This document shows, one piece after another, positions 8,089-15,055 of a stretch of 35,769 bases of DNA. Under the pieces are notes generated by a model. It was not told where the DNA came from. It worked only from the letters and a program-made list of their open reading frames with translations, and made no database searches. The stretch is from NCBI GenBank assembly GCA_003389215.1, contig QQVP01000039.1, positions 1 to 35,769 on the forward strand. The letters are read 5' to 3'. Source of the stretch: Planctomycetota bacterium. Its GTDB lineage: Bacteria; Planctomycetota; Planctomycetia; Pirellulales; UBA7805. The stretch's first letter is position 1; each line of letters opens with the position of its first letter. The position numbers and the translations under genes were made by a program.

Positions 8089-8250
8089 ATGAGGACACTA
8101 ATCGGGATTGGAATAGCCGTCATCGTGGCCAGTATGTTGGCTGGCGACTCCAGGAAACCCAAACAGAATACTGGCGGTCGGAATCGTCAACGAAAGAGCC
8201 GTCGGAATCGGAACTGCACTTGCCATACGGGCCGGTGTTGGTGCCGGTGA
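8089..8250 (+). CDS. Tiny membrane protein with Arg/Cys-rich tail
   Basis: This 53-codon gene starts 12 bases after the E1-like gene, behind an excellent AGGAGGGG ribosome site. Residues 4-18 form one hydrophobic segment (L-I-G-I-G-I-A-V-I-V-A), which may be a membrane anchor or uncleaved signal. The rest is strongly basic with several Arg/Lys pairs and ends with five cysteines in C-x-C-x4-C-x-C-like spacing (43, 45, 50, 52 among them). Such a tail could bind zinc or nucleic acid. It belongs by spacing and strand to the ubiquitin-like operon. The next tiny gene has the same plan (one membrane segment, basic tail). No known family is recognised. Confidence 0.55.
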   Translation: MRTLIGIGIAVIVASMLAGDSRKPKQNTGGRNRQRKSRRNRNCTCHTGRCWCR

Positions 8251-8297
8251 AGAGCAGTCCGGCGAACGCAACTATTCAAACTAGAGAAGGGAGCACT

Positions 8298-8423
8298 ATG
8301 GGGGAAATCATAATCTTGGCCGTTCTCGTATTGGCCGGCTGGTGGCTTTACAAGGAGGGCAAGCACATCGGCAGCCGCAAAGGATTTAACGTCGGCCGCC
8401 GCAACCGCAGGAGGCGACGATAA
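8298..8423 (+). CDS. Tiny single-pass membrane protein with poly-Arg tail
   Basis: This is a 41-residue product with a ribosome site (GAAGGGAG) seven bases upstream. Residues 4-18 (I-I-I-L-A-V-L-V-L-A-G-W-W-L-Y) form one membrane helix, followed by a short loop and the tail G-R-R-N-R-R-R-R-R. By the positive-inside rule the tail would face the cytoplasm. It is the same design as the gene before it. Both could recruit a soluble partner, such as the Ubl machinery, to the membrane. An open frame continues upstream to 8052 but overlaps the E1 end and the preceding small gene out of frame, so the short form is preferred. Confidence 0.55.
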   Translation: MGEIIILAVLVLAGWWLYKEGKHIGSRKGFNVGRRNRRRRR

Positions 8424-8606
8424 GTGCGGCGTGGCCAGCCGCGAAAGGCAACTTTCGAAGACGGGTATTTGGATGCCCAGACGCTAGCCGTTAGAATTGG
8501 GGGTGTGACCGATACTTTGGTCAATTTGATATCCGAGTCATTGGAGAAAAGACATGTAAAGCATTGTGGCGCGGCGTCGCGCCATGACCACATCATAAAT
8601 CGATGA
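8424..8606 (+). CDS. Possible small protein with GTG start
   Basis: A 60-codon frame begins with GTG directly abutting the stop of the previous gene (TAAGTG), with AGGAGG nine bases upstream inside that gene. The product is polar, contains no recognised motif and ends in a His-rich stretch. Its 3' part contains a perfect 7-bp hairpin (TGGCGCG with CGCGCCA, 8567-8584). The strong ribosome site argues for translation and the composition argues neither way. It would be the last gene of the operon. Confidence 0.3.
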   Translation: MRRGQPRKATFEDGYLDAQTLAVRIGGVTDTLVNLISESLEKRHVKHCGAASRHDHIINR

Positions 8607-8691
8607 CGCGTGAGCGTCAAGTTTCTGCTTCGTCCGAAACCGCGAACCTGAGTCGCCAGACTCTTGAACATCAGAGGCAGTACTTGGACCG

Positions 8692-8784
8692 CGCTCCCAA
8701 TAAAGGGAGCGTCGGCCTTGTGCTGTTCTGATGTGCCTCTTCGCGGAGGCCGGACGGGCGGCCTCGGTTCGGCGCTCCTTTATT
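8692..8784 (+). promoter_or_regulatory. Competing hairpins ahead of the J-domain protease gene
   Basis: Segment CGCTCCC (8692-8698) pairs perfectly with GGGAGCG (8705-8711) around the loop AATAAA. The same GGGAGCG with the loop, AATAAAGGGAGCG (8699-8711), can instead pair with CGCTCCTTTATT (8773-8784), leaving one bulged base. The two folds exclude each other. The enclosed part contains a further small stem (GCCTC with GAGGC). No T-run follows the last arm, so this is not a simple terminator. It lies 58 nt before the ATG at 8843. It may be a leader switch or the 3' end of the preceding operon's mRNA. Confidence 0.45.
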
Positions 8785-8842
8785 CATGCGCCGAGGAAGC
8801 CGTTTGACAGTGGCAATCACCTTACAGCACGGGGGCGACTCG

Positions 8843-10147
8843 ATGAACCCTTATGAGATTTTAGGTCTAACGGAAGATGCGACGCGTGAGCAGATTGAAT
8901 CGGCATACAAGGCGAAACGGAAGCATTACGAGCCCTACGCGGGCCGTGACGTTGCAGCCGTGAAGAAGATCGACGCCGCGTTTGAGAAACTAATCAGTAC
9001 GATCGAGAACGATTCTGCGAATTGCAATAACGAACCGCAGGTCGAAAAGGCGACGAAACCAGCGGACGCCGGAAGCTGCACCGAGCGCTCTCCGAAGCAG
9101 GAAGTGAATTCGTCTGCCGCAAATTTTCATCCCGCAGAGGGTGGTTTGGTGTTCGCTGCTGGAAAGTGGTGGCTAGGCGGAGGTTGGGGATATCTGTGGG
9201 CTTTCGTGGTCTATGCATTAATCGCAGGTGGCGTTGAGGCGATTTCCTACTTCCGAGGCTCCAAGGCAAGAACAGCAACAGATAAGGTCTGGAATCGCGC
9301 GGGATGCATGATACTTCTGGTACTTCTCACGACGTGGGCTCGTAGAGAGCCCACTTCCTATCCTTGCCCTGAATTGGATACACATGCGTCAATTAAGGAG
9401 ATCAGCGAGGCATATGCCCCATACTTTTATTTCGTGGGTGCTGACTTCACACGTTACTCGTCGGGCGTGTTGGGGCAAGCGCGACAATCCGACGGCGCTG
9501 CTGGATCGGGAATTCTCTTGGTGCACGACGACGAAGCCGGACTGATTCTGACCAATCGACATGTTATCGATCCAGCCTATGCAGCTCGCCTTAGCGGCGT
9601 CAGAGGAAATCGATTCTCGGACTTGCGGATCACGGCCAAGAAACGTGGTGACGAACTTGCCGAGTCGGCGCAGGTCGTTGCGATTCACAAGGAGCACGAT
9701 CTTGCGCTGCTGTTGGTCGAGGAGGATTTCGACGGGAGGGGCGCCGTCAAGTTGGCGCCACCGTATATTGTGGATATCGGTTCTGCGGTCGTCTCGCTCG
9801 GAAACCCACAGAATCTGGGGTATCGTGCGCGCGACGGCAAGATATCGAACGAGCCGGAAGACTTTATCGAGCACACCTGCCAGATCGATCCCGGATTCAG
9901 TGGCGGACCGCTTTTGCTCAAAGATCGCGGCCTGCTTGCGGGAATCAATACGCTCGCCGTGGGGCGTGGTGGAAACTACGCCATTTCAGTCGAGCCAGCG
10001 CTTCGCGGCATCATGAGGGAGTCCGAGGAAAGTTCGAGAAAACCGACGCGATCAGACTGGACCTGGAGAACCGTGCTTCTCAAGCCGGAGCATCGGCCTC
10101 GGGCATTGGGCCTGCTATCGAAAATTCCCGTGGCCGGTGACGAGTGA
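8843..10147 (+). CDS. Degenerate J-domain, membrane, trypsin-like serine protease fusion
   Basis: This 434-residue protein starts with a J-domain-like module (about 1-52: N-P-Y-E-I-L-G-L, then A-A-F-E-K-L). The Hsp70-activating His-Pro-Asp is absent; the loop reads H-Y-E-P-Y. A polar linker follows, then two hydrophobic segments (about 113-136 and 154-165). The C-terminal trypsin-like/HtrA-like domain has the full triad: His240 in T-N-R-H, Asp286 in E-H-D-L-A-L-L and Ser353 in G-F-S-G-G-P. No PDZ domain follows. The protease probably lies on the far side of the membrane or is held at its surface. GGGGG precedes the chosen ATG by seven bases; an in-frame ATG at 8786 would add 19 residues. It follows the ubiquitin-like operon on the same strand, and its role there is unknown. 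Confidence 0.85.
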   Translation: MNPYEILGLTEDATREQIESAYKAKRKHYEPYAGRDVAAVKKIDAAFEKLISTIENDSANCNNEPQVEKATKPADAGSCTERSPKQEVNSSAANFHPAEGGLVFAAGKWWLGGGWGYLWAFVVYALIAGGVEAISYFRGSKARTATDKVWNRAGCMILLVLLTTWARREPTSYPCPELDTHASIKEISEAYAPYFYFVGADFTRYSSGVLGQARQSDGAAGSGILLVHDDEAGLILTNRHVIDPAYAARLSGVRGNRFSDLRITAKKRGDELAESAQVVAIHKEHDLALLLVEEDFDGRGAVKLAPPYIVDIGSAVVSLGNPQNLGYRARDGKISNEPEDFIEHTCQIDPGFSGGPLLLKDRGLLAGINTLAVGRGGNYAISVEPALRGIMRESEESSRKPTRSDWTWRTVLLKPEHRPRALGLLSKIPVAGDE

Positions 10148-10296
10148 TTCCGGGTGGGCACTCATCCGCTATACGTAAACCCCGCATGCCGAAGTCAGCC
10201 CCGAGTGTCCATCAAGCAGATTCGGCGCTGAGTTCTCGCGTGAGTCCTTTTTGATTCGTCCTTTGAGTGGCGCCCTTTCCCTATGCCAGATGCGGC

Positions 10297-10396
10297 TTAT
10301 TGCGTGGGGTATTCGCGCAGGTCCGATGCTGCGATGGGCCGCACTTGACTGACCACGCCAGATACGCAATAAATATTGCGTGCATGATTTATTGCG
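10297..10396 (+). promoter_or_regulatory. Promoter with repeated TTATTGCGT operator-like sites
   Basis: TTATTGCGT occurs at 10297-10305 and TTTATTGCGT at 10387-10396, and the inverted form ACGCAATAAA occurs at 10364-10373, followed at once by TATTGCGT (10374-10381). The middle pair forms the palindrome CGCAAT-AAAT-ATTGCG. A sigma70-like -35 TTGACT (10345-10350) stands 17-18 bases before an AATAAA-like -10 inside the palindrome, so a bound repressor would block it. The next gene begins with a helix-turn-helix domain, so autoregulation is a natural reading. The sites are seen; the regulator is inferred. Confidence 0.55.
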
Positions 10397-10414
10397 TTTA
10401 ATGGAGATTCAAGG

Positions 10415-13400
10415 ATGGTCGAATCAGAGGGAAAAACTGAACACCAGGAGAACCCCGACAACGTTGAGTTCGTGGGTTTGGTCGAGCGGCTGGCGGGACT
10501 GGGGGTCACGCAGCAGGACGTTGCGTCGATGCTCGGAATAACCCCCAGTCACCTGAGTCGAGTAAAGAGGGGGGAGCGGCGCGCGTCACCAAGACACTTT
10601 GGCCGCTTGCGCGGCAAGGTTAGAGATCTGACCAAAAGGCGAAGTGCGCAACCTGTGTCTGCGCCGCGGCTGATTGGCTCGAGCCCGTTCTCGGTGAACC
10701 ACGCAGTGCTGAGGTCGCTGTCGCCAAACGACGCGGTGTTCGCATTTCGAGATCTTCTCTGGGCACAGGCAATGGCTAAGGGAGTATCTACTACACGCGT
10801 AAGAATTTCGGCGAGGGTCAATGCTCCGGATGGTGGAATCGATGCATCAATACAAAGTGACCACGACAACCCTTTCCAGGACGACAAGCTTCTAACCGCC
10901 GGGACCCAGTATCAAATTAAGACAGGCGAGTTCAAGCCTTGGCAACCATCAACAGTCCGAAAGGAACTTTTTGCGGGTAAGGAAGAAAAATTCGAGAATT
11001 TGGATTCAGAGATTCAGGCGACATTACGAGATGGTAAACGGTATGTCGTTGTTTGCTTTGGCACCGACCCGTTGCCTTACGAGAATCGAAAAGCCGTAGA
11101 CGGTTTTCGAGCAGCGTTTGGGAATTGTGGTTTTCCAGACGTACCTGTGGAAGTCTGGGGCCAAACTGAGCTAATAGGCCTCTACAACGCGTATCCCGGT
11201 CTTTGCCTTCGCCTTCGTGGCCAGGACGAGCAGATCTTTCGTTTGCACGACTCGTGGTCTGCAGATGAAGATATGGGGTATCCGCTGCACTACGGTCCGG
11301 AACAGCATCGCCTGATTGAGGAGATTCGCAACGATCTGCATTCCGGAGCATATCCCCATGTCCGACTGATCGGGGAGCCAGGCATCGGGAAGACTCGCCT
11401 CGCCCTTGAGGTGACACGGACCAAAGAGCTTGTGCCCCTCACGATGTACGTTCGGGATGGTCGGTCCTTGCTGCAGAGCAAGCTGCTCAATGAATTGCTA
11501 CAGAAGGACGATCATCGCGTTGTGCTCTTGGTCATTGACGAGTGCTCCCGAAAGGATCTCGCGGATATCTGGAACGTCCTAAAGCCGCGGTCGCACCGCA
11601 TTCGCATAATCACGATTGATCACGATCCCCACGACGGAGTCGATGAAAAAACGCGTGTCGTTAAAGTCGAACCATCTGGAAGTGATCAGATCGAATCGAT
11701 TCTCGCCGATCATGGCATTGGCGAGGACGATGCACGACGATGGGCTATGTATTGCGACGGGTGTCCTCGAGTTGCCCATATTCTGGGCGTAAACCTTCTC
11801 CAGAATCCGTCGGATCCCCTTGCGCCACCCACGATTAGTGATGTGTGGGATCGATTCATCGTTGGCCGCGACCCGTCCGATTCGGAGGACGTGCGTCTGC
11901 GACGAATCGTACTTCGGTACGTTTCCCTATTTGATCGTTTTGGCTTTGAACAGCCGGTGCAGAACGAGGCGGGGTTTATACAAGGGCTGGCTGAGAAGTG
12001 TGACTCGCGGATCACGGCTCCGAAATTCCGAGAAATAATCAAGGGGCTAAAAGGCAGACGGATCGTGCAAGGCCAAACGACGCTTTACGTGACGCCTCGC
12101 GCGTTGCACGTTCACCTCTATCGAGAATTCTGGGAACTCTACGGAGGCGATTTTGATATCGCGCAGAGACTTCGAGATACTCCGCAGTCGCTCTGGCGAT
12201 GGTTCGTGGACATGTTGAAGTATGCCCACGACTGTAGCGCCGCGGAGAGAGCGATCGAGAAGCTACTTGGGCCGGAGGGCATTCTTCAAGATGGTGAATT
12301 TCCGGACGTAGAGGAGTACGGAAAACTCATGTCGGCGTTGGCGGAGGCTTGTCCGGCGTCGACACTACATTGTCTGCAGCGGACGATCGGTTGCATGAGC
12401 GTGGACGATCGTCGGCGAATCGCAACGTCTCGTCAGTGGCTTGTCTGGGCACTCGAGAAGATCGCGATCTGGCAAGAGCATTTCTTTGGAGCGGCAGAAC
12501 TCCTGCTGGGTCTTGCTGAAGCCGAGAACGCTACGAATTCCAATAATGCTACCGGTACATTTGTCGGTTTATTCAGCCTGATACCTGGTTGGGGGCCCAC
12601 TCAGGCTGGGCCAGACACTCGGATTCGTGCATTGGAAGAAGCATTGGAATCGCCTTCGTTGTCGCGGGCACGGCTTGGGCTGAAAGCCTGCGTGAATGCG
12701 CTTTCAACAACCTCCTCTTCGAGAATCGTCGGCCTCGAGCATCAGGGCATCCGCCCGACGATTCCCTTTTGGACGCCCGACAACTACGGCGAGTTGTGGG
12801 ACGCGTATCGAGGCGTATGGCAGTTGCTTGTTGACAGGCTGGACGTATGGACGGGCGGCGGACGCGAGGAGTTGATCTCGGCAATCATTGAAGCTTCATG
12901 GTCCGCTCTGCATGTCAAAGATCTTGAACAGACGGTTGTTGAGACATTGGATGCTGTCGCTCTTGTCGAAGAGACGAATGTTAAGGAGGTTGTGGAGTTA
13001 ATTCATAGGCAACTGCGTAACGCGAAGAGCGGGTTATCGGATGAGACAAGGGAATCACTTAGAGTCATCGTTGGCAAGCTCGAAGGGAATGATTTCCCCA
13101 CAAAGCTCAGGCGATACATAAAGTATGTTACGTGGGAAGACTACCACGACGACAATTACGACGAAACCAGACTTGTTGACCGCAAGCTTGACGAATTAGC
13201 AGACGCTGTTCATGAGAATCCGGACTTGCTAACGCCGGAGGTTAGGTGGCTCGTCTGCGAGGACTCGAGCCCGGCATTTTCGTTTGCTTATCGCTTGGGA
13301 AGGAAAGATGTCGGACGTTCACTGCTGTCATTGATACTAGAGCAATACGCCACACTAAGGGATATGTCCGCAACATCATTCCTGAGTGGATATCTCGCCG

Positions 13401-14455
13401 CTGTGTTCGATCGAGACGTCGGGGAATGGGAATCACTGATGCTGGATTTGGCGGACGATCCCGCAGTTGCGGAGCGATTTTCGGACTTGGTGGTAGCTTC
13501 GGGGATGTCTGACGCGATCGCGCGAAAGGTGATCGACCATTGCAGGGCCGGTGCACAAGGCATTCATCGCTTAGAACGCTGGTGGCTGGCAAGACAACTC
13601 CAGTTATTGAGCGAAGAGATCATCAAGGAATTGATCGAAATACAGCTCGGCGAAGGGACGGGCGTTCTGTGGAATAATGCGGTGCAGATGTTTCACACAT
13701 ACTATCGACAGGATGACGACAGGAAGCCACTCCCAGATACTCTCACGTTCAGACTGCTTACCGCGAAGGCTATGGCGGAGGGCAGGGCTGCACACAATGC
13801 GGGATACTATTGGTCTCGGATTGCGGCGTCATTTGTCGATCAACATCCCGACCGGAAATGGGATTTGCTTCGAGAGATCTTAGTTGTGGCGGCCGATGGA
13901 TCGTTTCTGCTTGCTGATCTCGATACCAATCAGGAGCAGGTTCTAACGGCGCTCTTCCGCGAGGATCCCGTTGCCGCCTGGAAATGCGTAGATTCGGCAT
14001 ATCGCGAGCTTGGAGGTAGCAGAAACTTCGCCATGCACAGTTGGCTAAGCAGAGGAGGGCATCGGGCTATTGGAGATGACACTCCTGGTCCTATCCAATA
14101 TGTGTCGTCAAAAACTCTATTTGATTGGGTCGATGAAGACCTTGAGGAGCGCGGCTACTGGTTGACTCGCGTGTTGCCGAAAACGCTTGATCAAAATGGG
14201 CCTGGAAAGCTTACCAGAGATTTCATTGCTCGATACGGCAGAGACGAAAGAATTCGTAACGGCGTCAACTCCAATTTCTATTCTCGTGGATGGTGCGGCG
14301 ACGCGAGCACCCACTATCGGAAGCTTCGTGACGACGCCCGTTCGTGGTTGCATGATGAAAAGAACTCGACTGTAATTCGGTGGGTGGACGCATATATCGA
14401 TTCACTTAGCCATGACATCGAACGCGCTGAGGTAGACGAAGAACGAGATTTCTAG
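10415..14455 (+). CDS. HTH / PD-(D/E)xK-like nuclease / STAND-like NTPase defence protein
   Basis: This 1346-residue protein has four parts. Residues 18-70 form a Cro/XRE-type helix-turn-helix (V-T-Q-Q-D-V-A-S-M-L-G-I-T-P-S-H-L-S-R-V). Residues about 90-270 look like a restriction-endonuclease fold, with Asp143 in G-G-I-D and Gln167-x-Lys169 in Y-Q-I-K-T. Residues about 295-560 form a P-loop NTPase, with Walker A G-E-P-G-I-G-K-T (320-327) and Walker B L-L-V-I-D-E (371-376). The remaining ~780 residues are helical, probably repeat-like, with Asp/Trp-rich patches. Nuclease-STAND-sensor order is the plan of Avs-type antiphage NTPases, where ligand binding by the C-terminus triggers the nuclease. 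The added DNA-binding head is unusual. GGAG precedes the ATG by eight bases, and an operator-like palindrome lies just upstream. Confidence 0.8.
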   Translation: MVESEGKTEHQENPDNVEFVGLVERLAGLGVTQQDVASMLGITPSHLSRVKRGERRASPRHFGRLRGKVRDLTKRRSAQPVSAPRLIGSSPFSVNHAVLRSLSPNDAVFAFRDLLWAQAMAKGVSTTRVRISARVNAPDGGIDASIQSDHDNPFQDDKLLTAGTQYQIKTGEFKPWQPSTVRKELFAGKEEKFENLDSEIQATLRDGKRYVVVCFGTDPLPYENRKAVDGFRAAFGNCGFPDVPVEVWGQTELIGLYNAYPGLCLRLRGQDEQIFRLHDSWSADEDMGYPLHYGPEQHRLIEEIRNDLHSGAYPHVRLIGEPGIGKTRLALEVTRTKELVPLTMYVRDGRSLLQSKLLNELLQKDDHRVVLLVIDECSRKDLADIWNVLKPRSHRIRIITIDHDPHDGVDEKTRVVKVEPSGSDQIESILADHGIGEDDARRWAMYCDGCPRVAHILGVNLLQNPSDPLAPPTISDVWDRFIVGRDPSDSEDVRLRRIVLRYVSLFDRFGFEQPVQNEAGFIQGLAEKCDSRITAPKFREIIKGLKGRRIVQGQTTLYVTPRALHVHLYREFWELYGGDFDIAQRLRDTPQSLWRWFVDMLKYAHDCSAAERAIEKLLGPEGILQDGEFPDVEEYGKLMSALAEACPASTLHCLQRTIGCMSVDDRRRIATSRQWLVWALEKIAIWQEHFFGAAELLLGLAEAENATNSNNATGTFVGLFSLIPGWGPTQAGPDTRIRALEEALESPSLSRARLGLKACVNALSTTSSSRIVGLEHQGIRPTIPFWTPDNYGELWDAYRGVWQLLVDRLDVWTGGGREELISAIIEASWSALHVKDLEQTVVETLDAVALVEETNVKEVVELIHRQLRNAKSGLSDETRESLRVIVGKLEGNDFPTKLRRYIKYVTWEDYHDDNYDETRLVDRKLDELADAVHENPDLLTPEVRWLVCEDSSPAFSFAYRLGRKDVGRSLLSLILEQYATLRDMSATSFLSGYLAAVFDRDVGEWESLMLDLADDPAVAERFSDLVVASGMSDAIARKVIDHCRAGAQGIHRLERWWLARQLQLLSEEIIKELIEIQLGEGTGVLWNNAVQMFHTYYRQDDDRKPLPDTLTFRLLTAKAMAEGRAAHNAGYYWSRIAASFVDQHPDRKWDLLREILVVAADGSFLLADLDTNQEQVLTALFREDPVAAWKCVDSAYRELGGSRNFAMHSWLSRGGHRAIGDDTPGPIQYVSSKTLFDWVDEDLEERGYWLTRVLPKTLDQNGPGKLTRDFIARYGRDERIRNGVNSNFYSRGWCGDASTHYRKLRDDARSWLHDEKNSTVIRWVDAYIDSLSHDIERAEVDEERDF

Positions 14456-14465
14456 ACCATCTGAG

Positions 14466-14551
14466 GTCGGTCGTGCTCCGTTCGGACGGCTTCGAAAGCA
14501 CCAAAATCGTTGGCAGAACCGGCTGCGCTGCCGCCGTTTGAAAATCGTAAC
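14466..14551 (+). repeat. Imperfect direct repeat, copy 1
   Basis: About 85 bp here match 17670-17754 in the same orientation. The best core is GGCTTCGA followed by AAATCGTTGGCAGAA and CGGCTGCG-TGCCGCCG. It contains an internal stem GGCAG with CTGCC. The two copies bracket the papain-like and CHAT genes. It could be an extragenic repeat, a relict gene end or the scar of a cassette insertion. Confidence 0.6.
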
Positions 14552-14565
14552 AGCGACTCCGATTC

Positions 14566-15042
14566 ATGTGTTCATCAGTGCAAAGGCAAATGACGCAGGA
14601 GGAGATTCTCGCCCTGTGTACACACAACCTCATGGTCACACCGTTTGTTCGGCGTTACGGTCGCCTCTACAAGCCCCAGCCGCTACCGCGTCCATTCCGC
14701 GCTGGTAGGATTAGGGCCTGTTTCGCTAACTCTTATCGAATGGCCGTGCGTCATCGTCTGACATATGTCGAAGGATATGCAGCAACGGTCAATAGGCACG
14801 GCCATCTACATGCTTGGTGTGTCGATGAGGACGGTAATGTATTCGATCGGACCTGGCGGATCGGTATCGGATATTTTGGCATCCCGTTCAAAATCTCATA
14901 CGTCAGCAAGGTGATACGCGAGCGTAAACGGCAAGGTGATGAATACTATGGACTGCTTGACGATTGGCAGCAAAAGCATCCATTGATTACCACCGTCGGC
15001 GACCAGCCTGAGTTGTGGTTGGAAGCAATGACCCTTGACTAG
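14566..15042 (+). CDS. Papain/transglutaminase-like small protein, function unknown
   Basis: This protein of 158 residues (150 if the ATG at 14590, preceded by AAAGG, is used) shows an ordered Cys-His-Asp pattern. Cys52 lies in A-C-F-A-N-S-Y, His82 in L-H-A-W-C-V-D, and Asp94 in V-F-D-R-T-W. The pattern C-x-N-S, then Y-V-E-G-Y-A, then H-A-W, then D-x-T-W is typical of papain-fold and transglutaminase-like enzymes, though overall similarity is low. The Arg/Lys-rich C-terminal part has no assignment. It is convergent with the CHAT protease gene (13-bp gap), and both lie between the two repeat copies, suggesting one cassette. The enzyme class is an inference from motifs. Confidence 0.6.
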   Translation: MCSSVQRQMTQEEILALCTHNLMVTPFVRRYGRLYKPQPLPRPFRAGRIRACFANSYRMAVRHRLTYVEGYAATVNRHGHLHAWCVDEDGNVFDRTWRIGIGYFGIPFKISYVSKVIRERKRQGDEYYGLLDDWQQKHPLITTVGDQPELWLEAMTLD

Positions 15043-15055
15043 GAATCTTGCCAAC

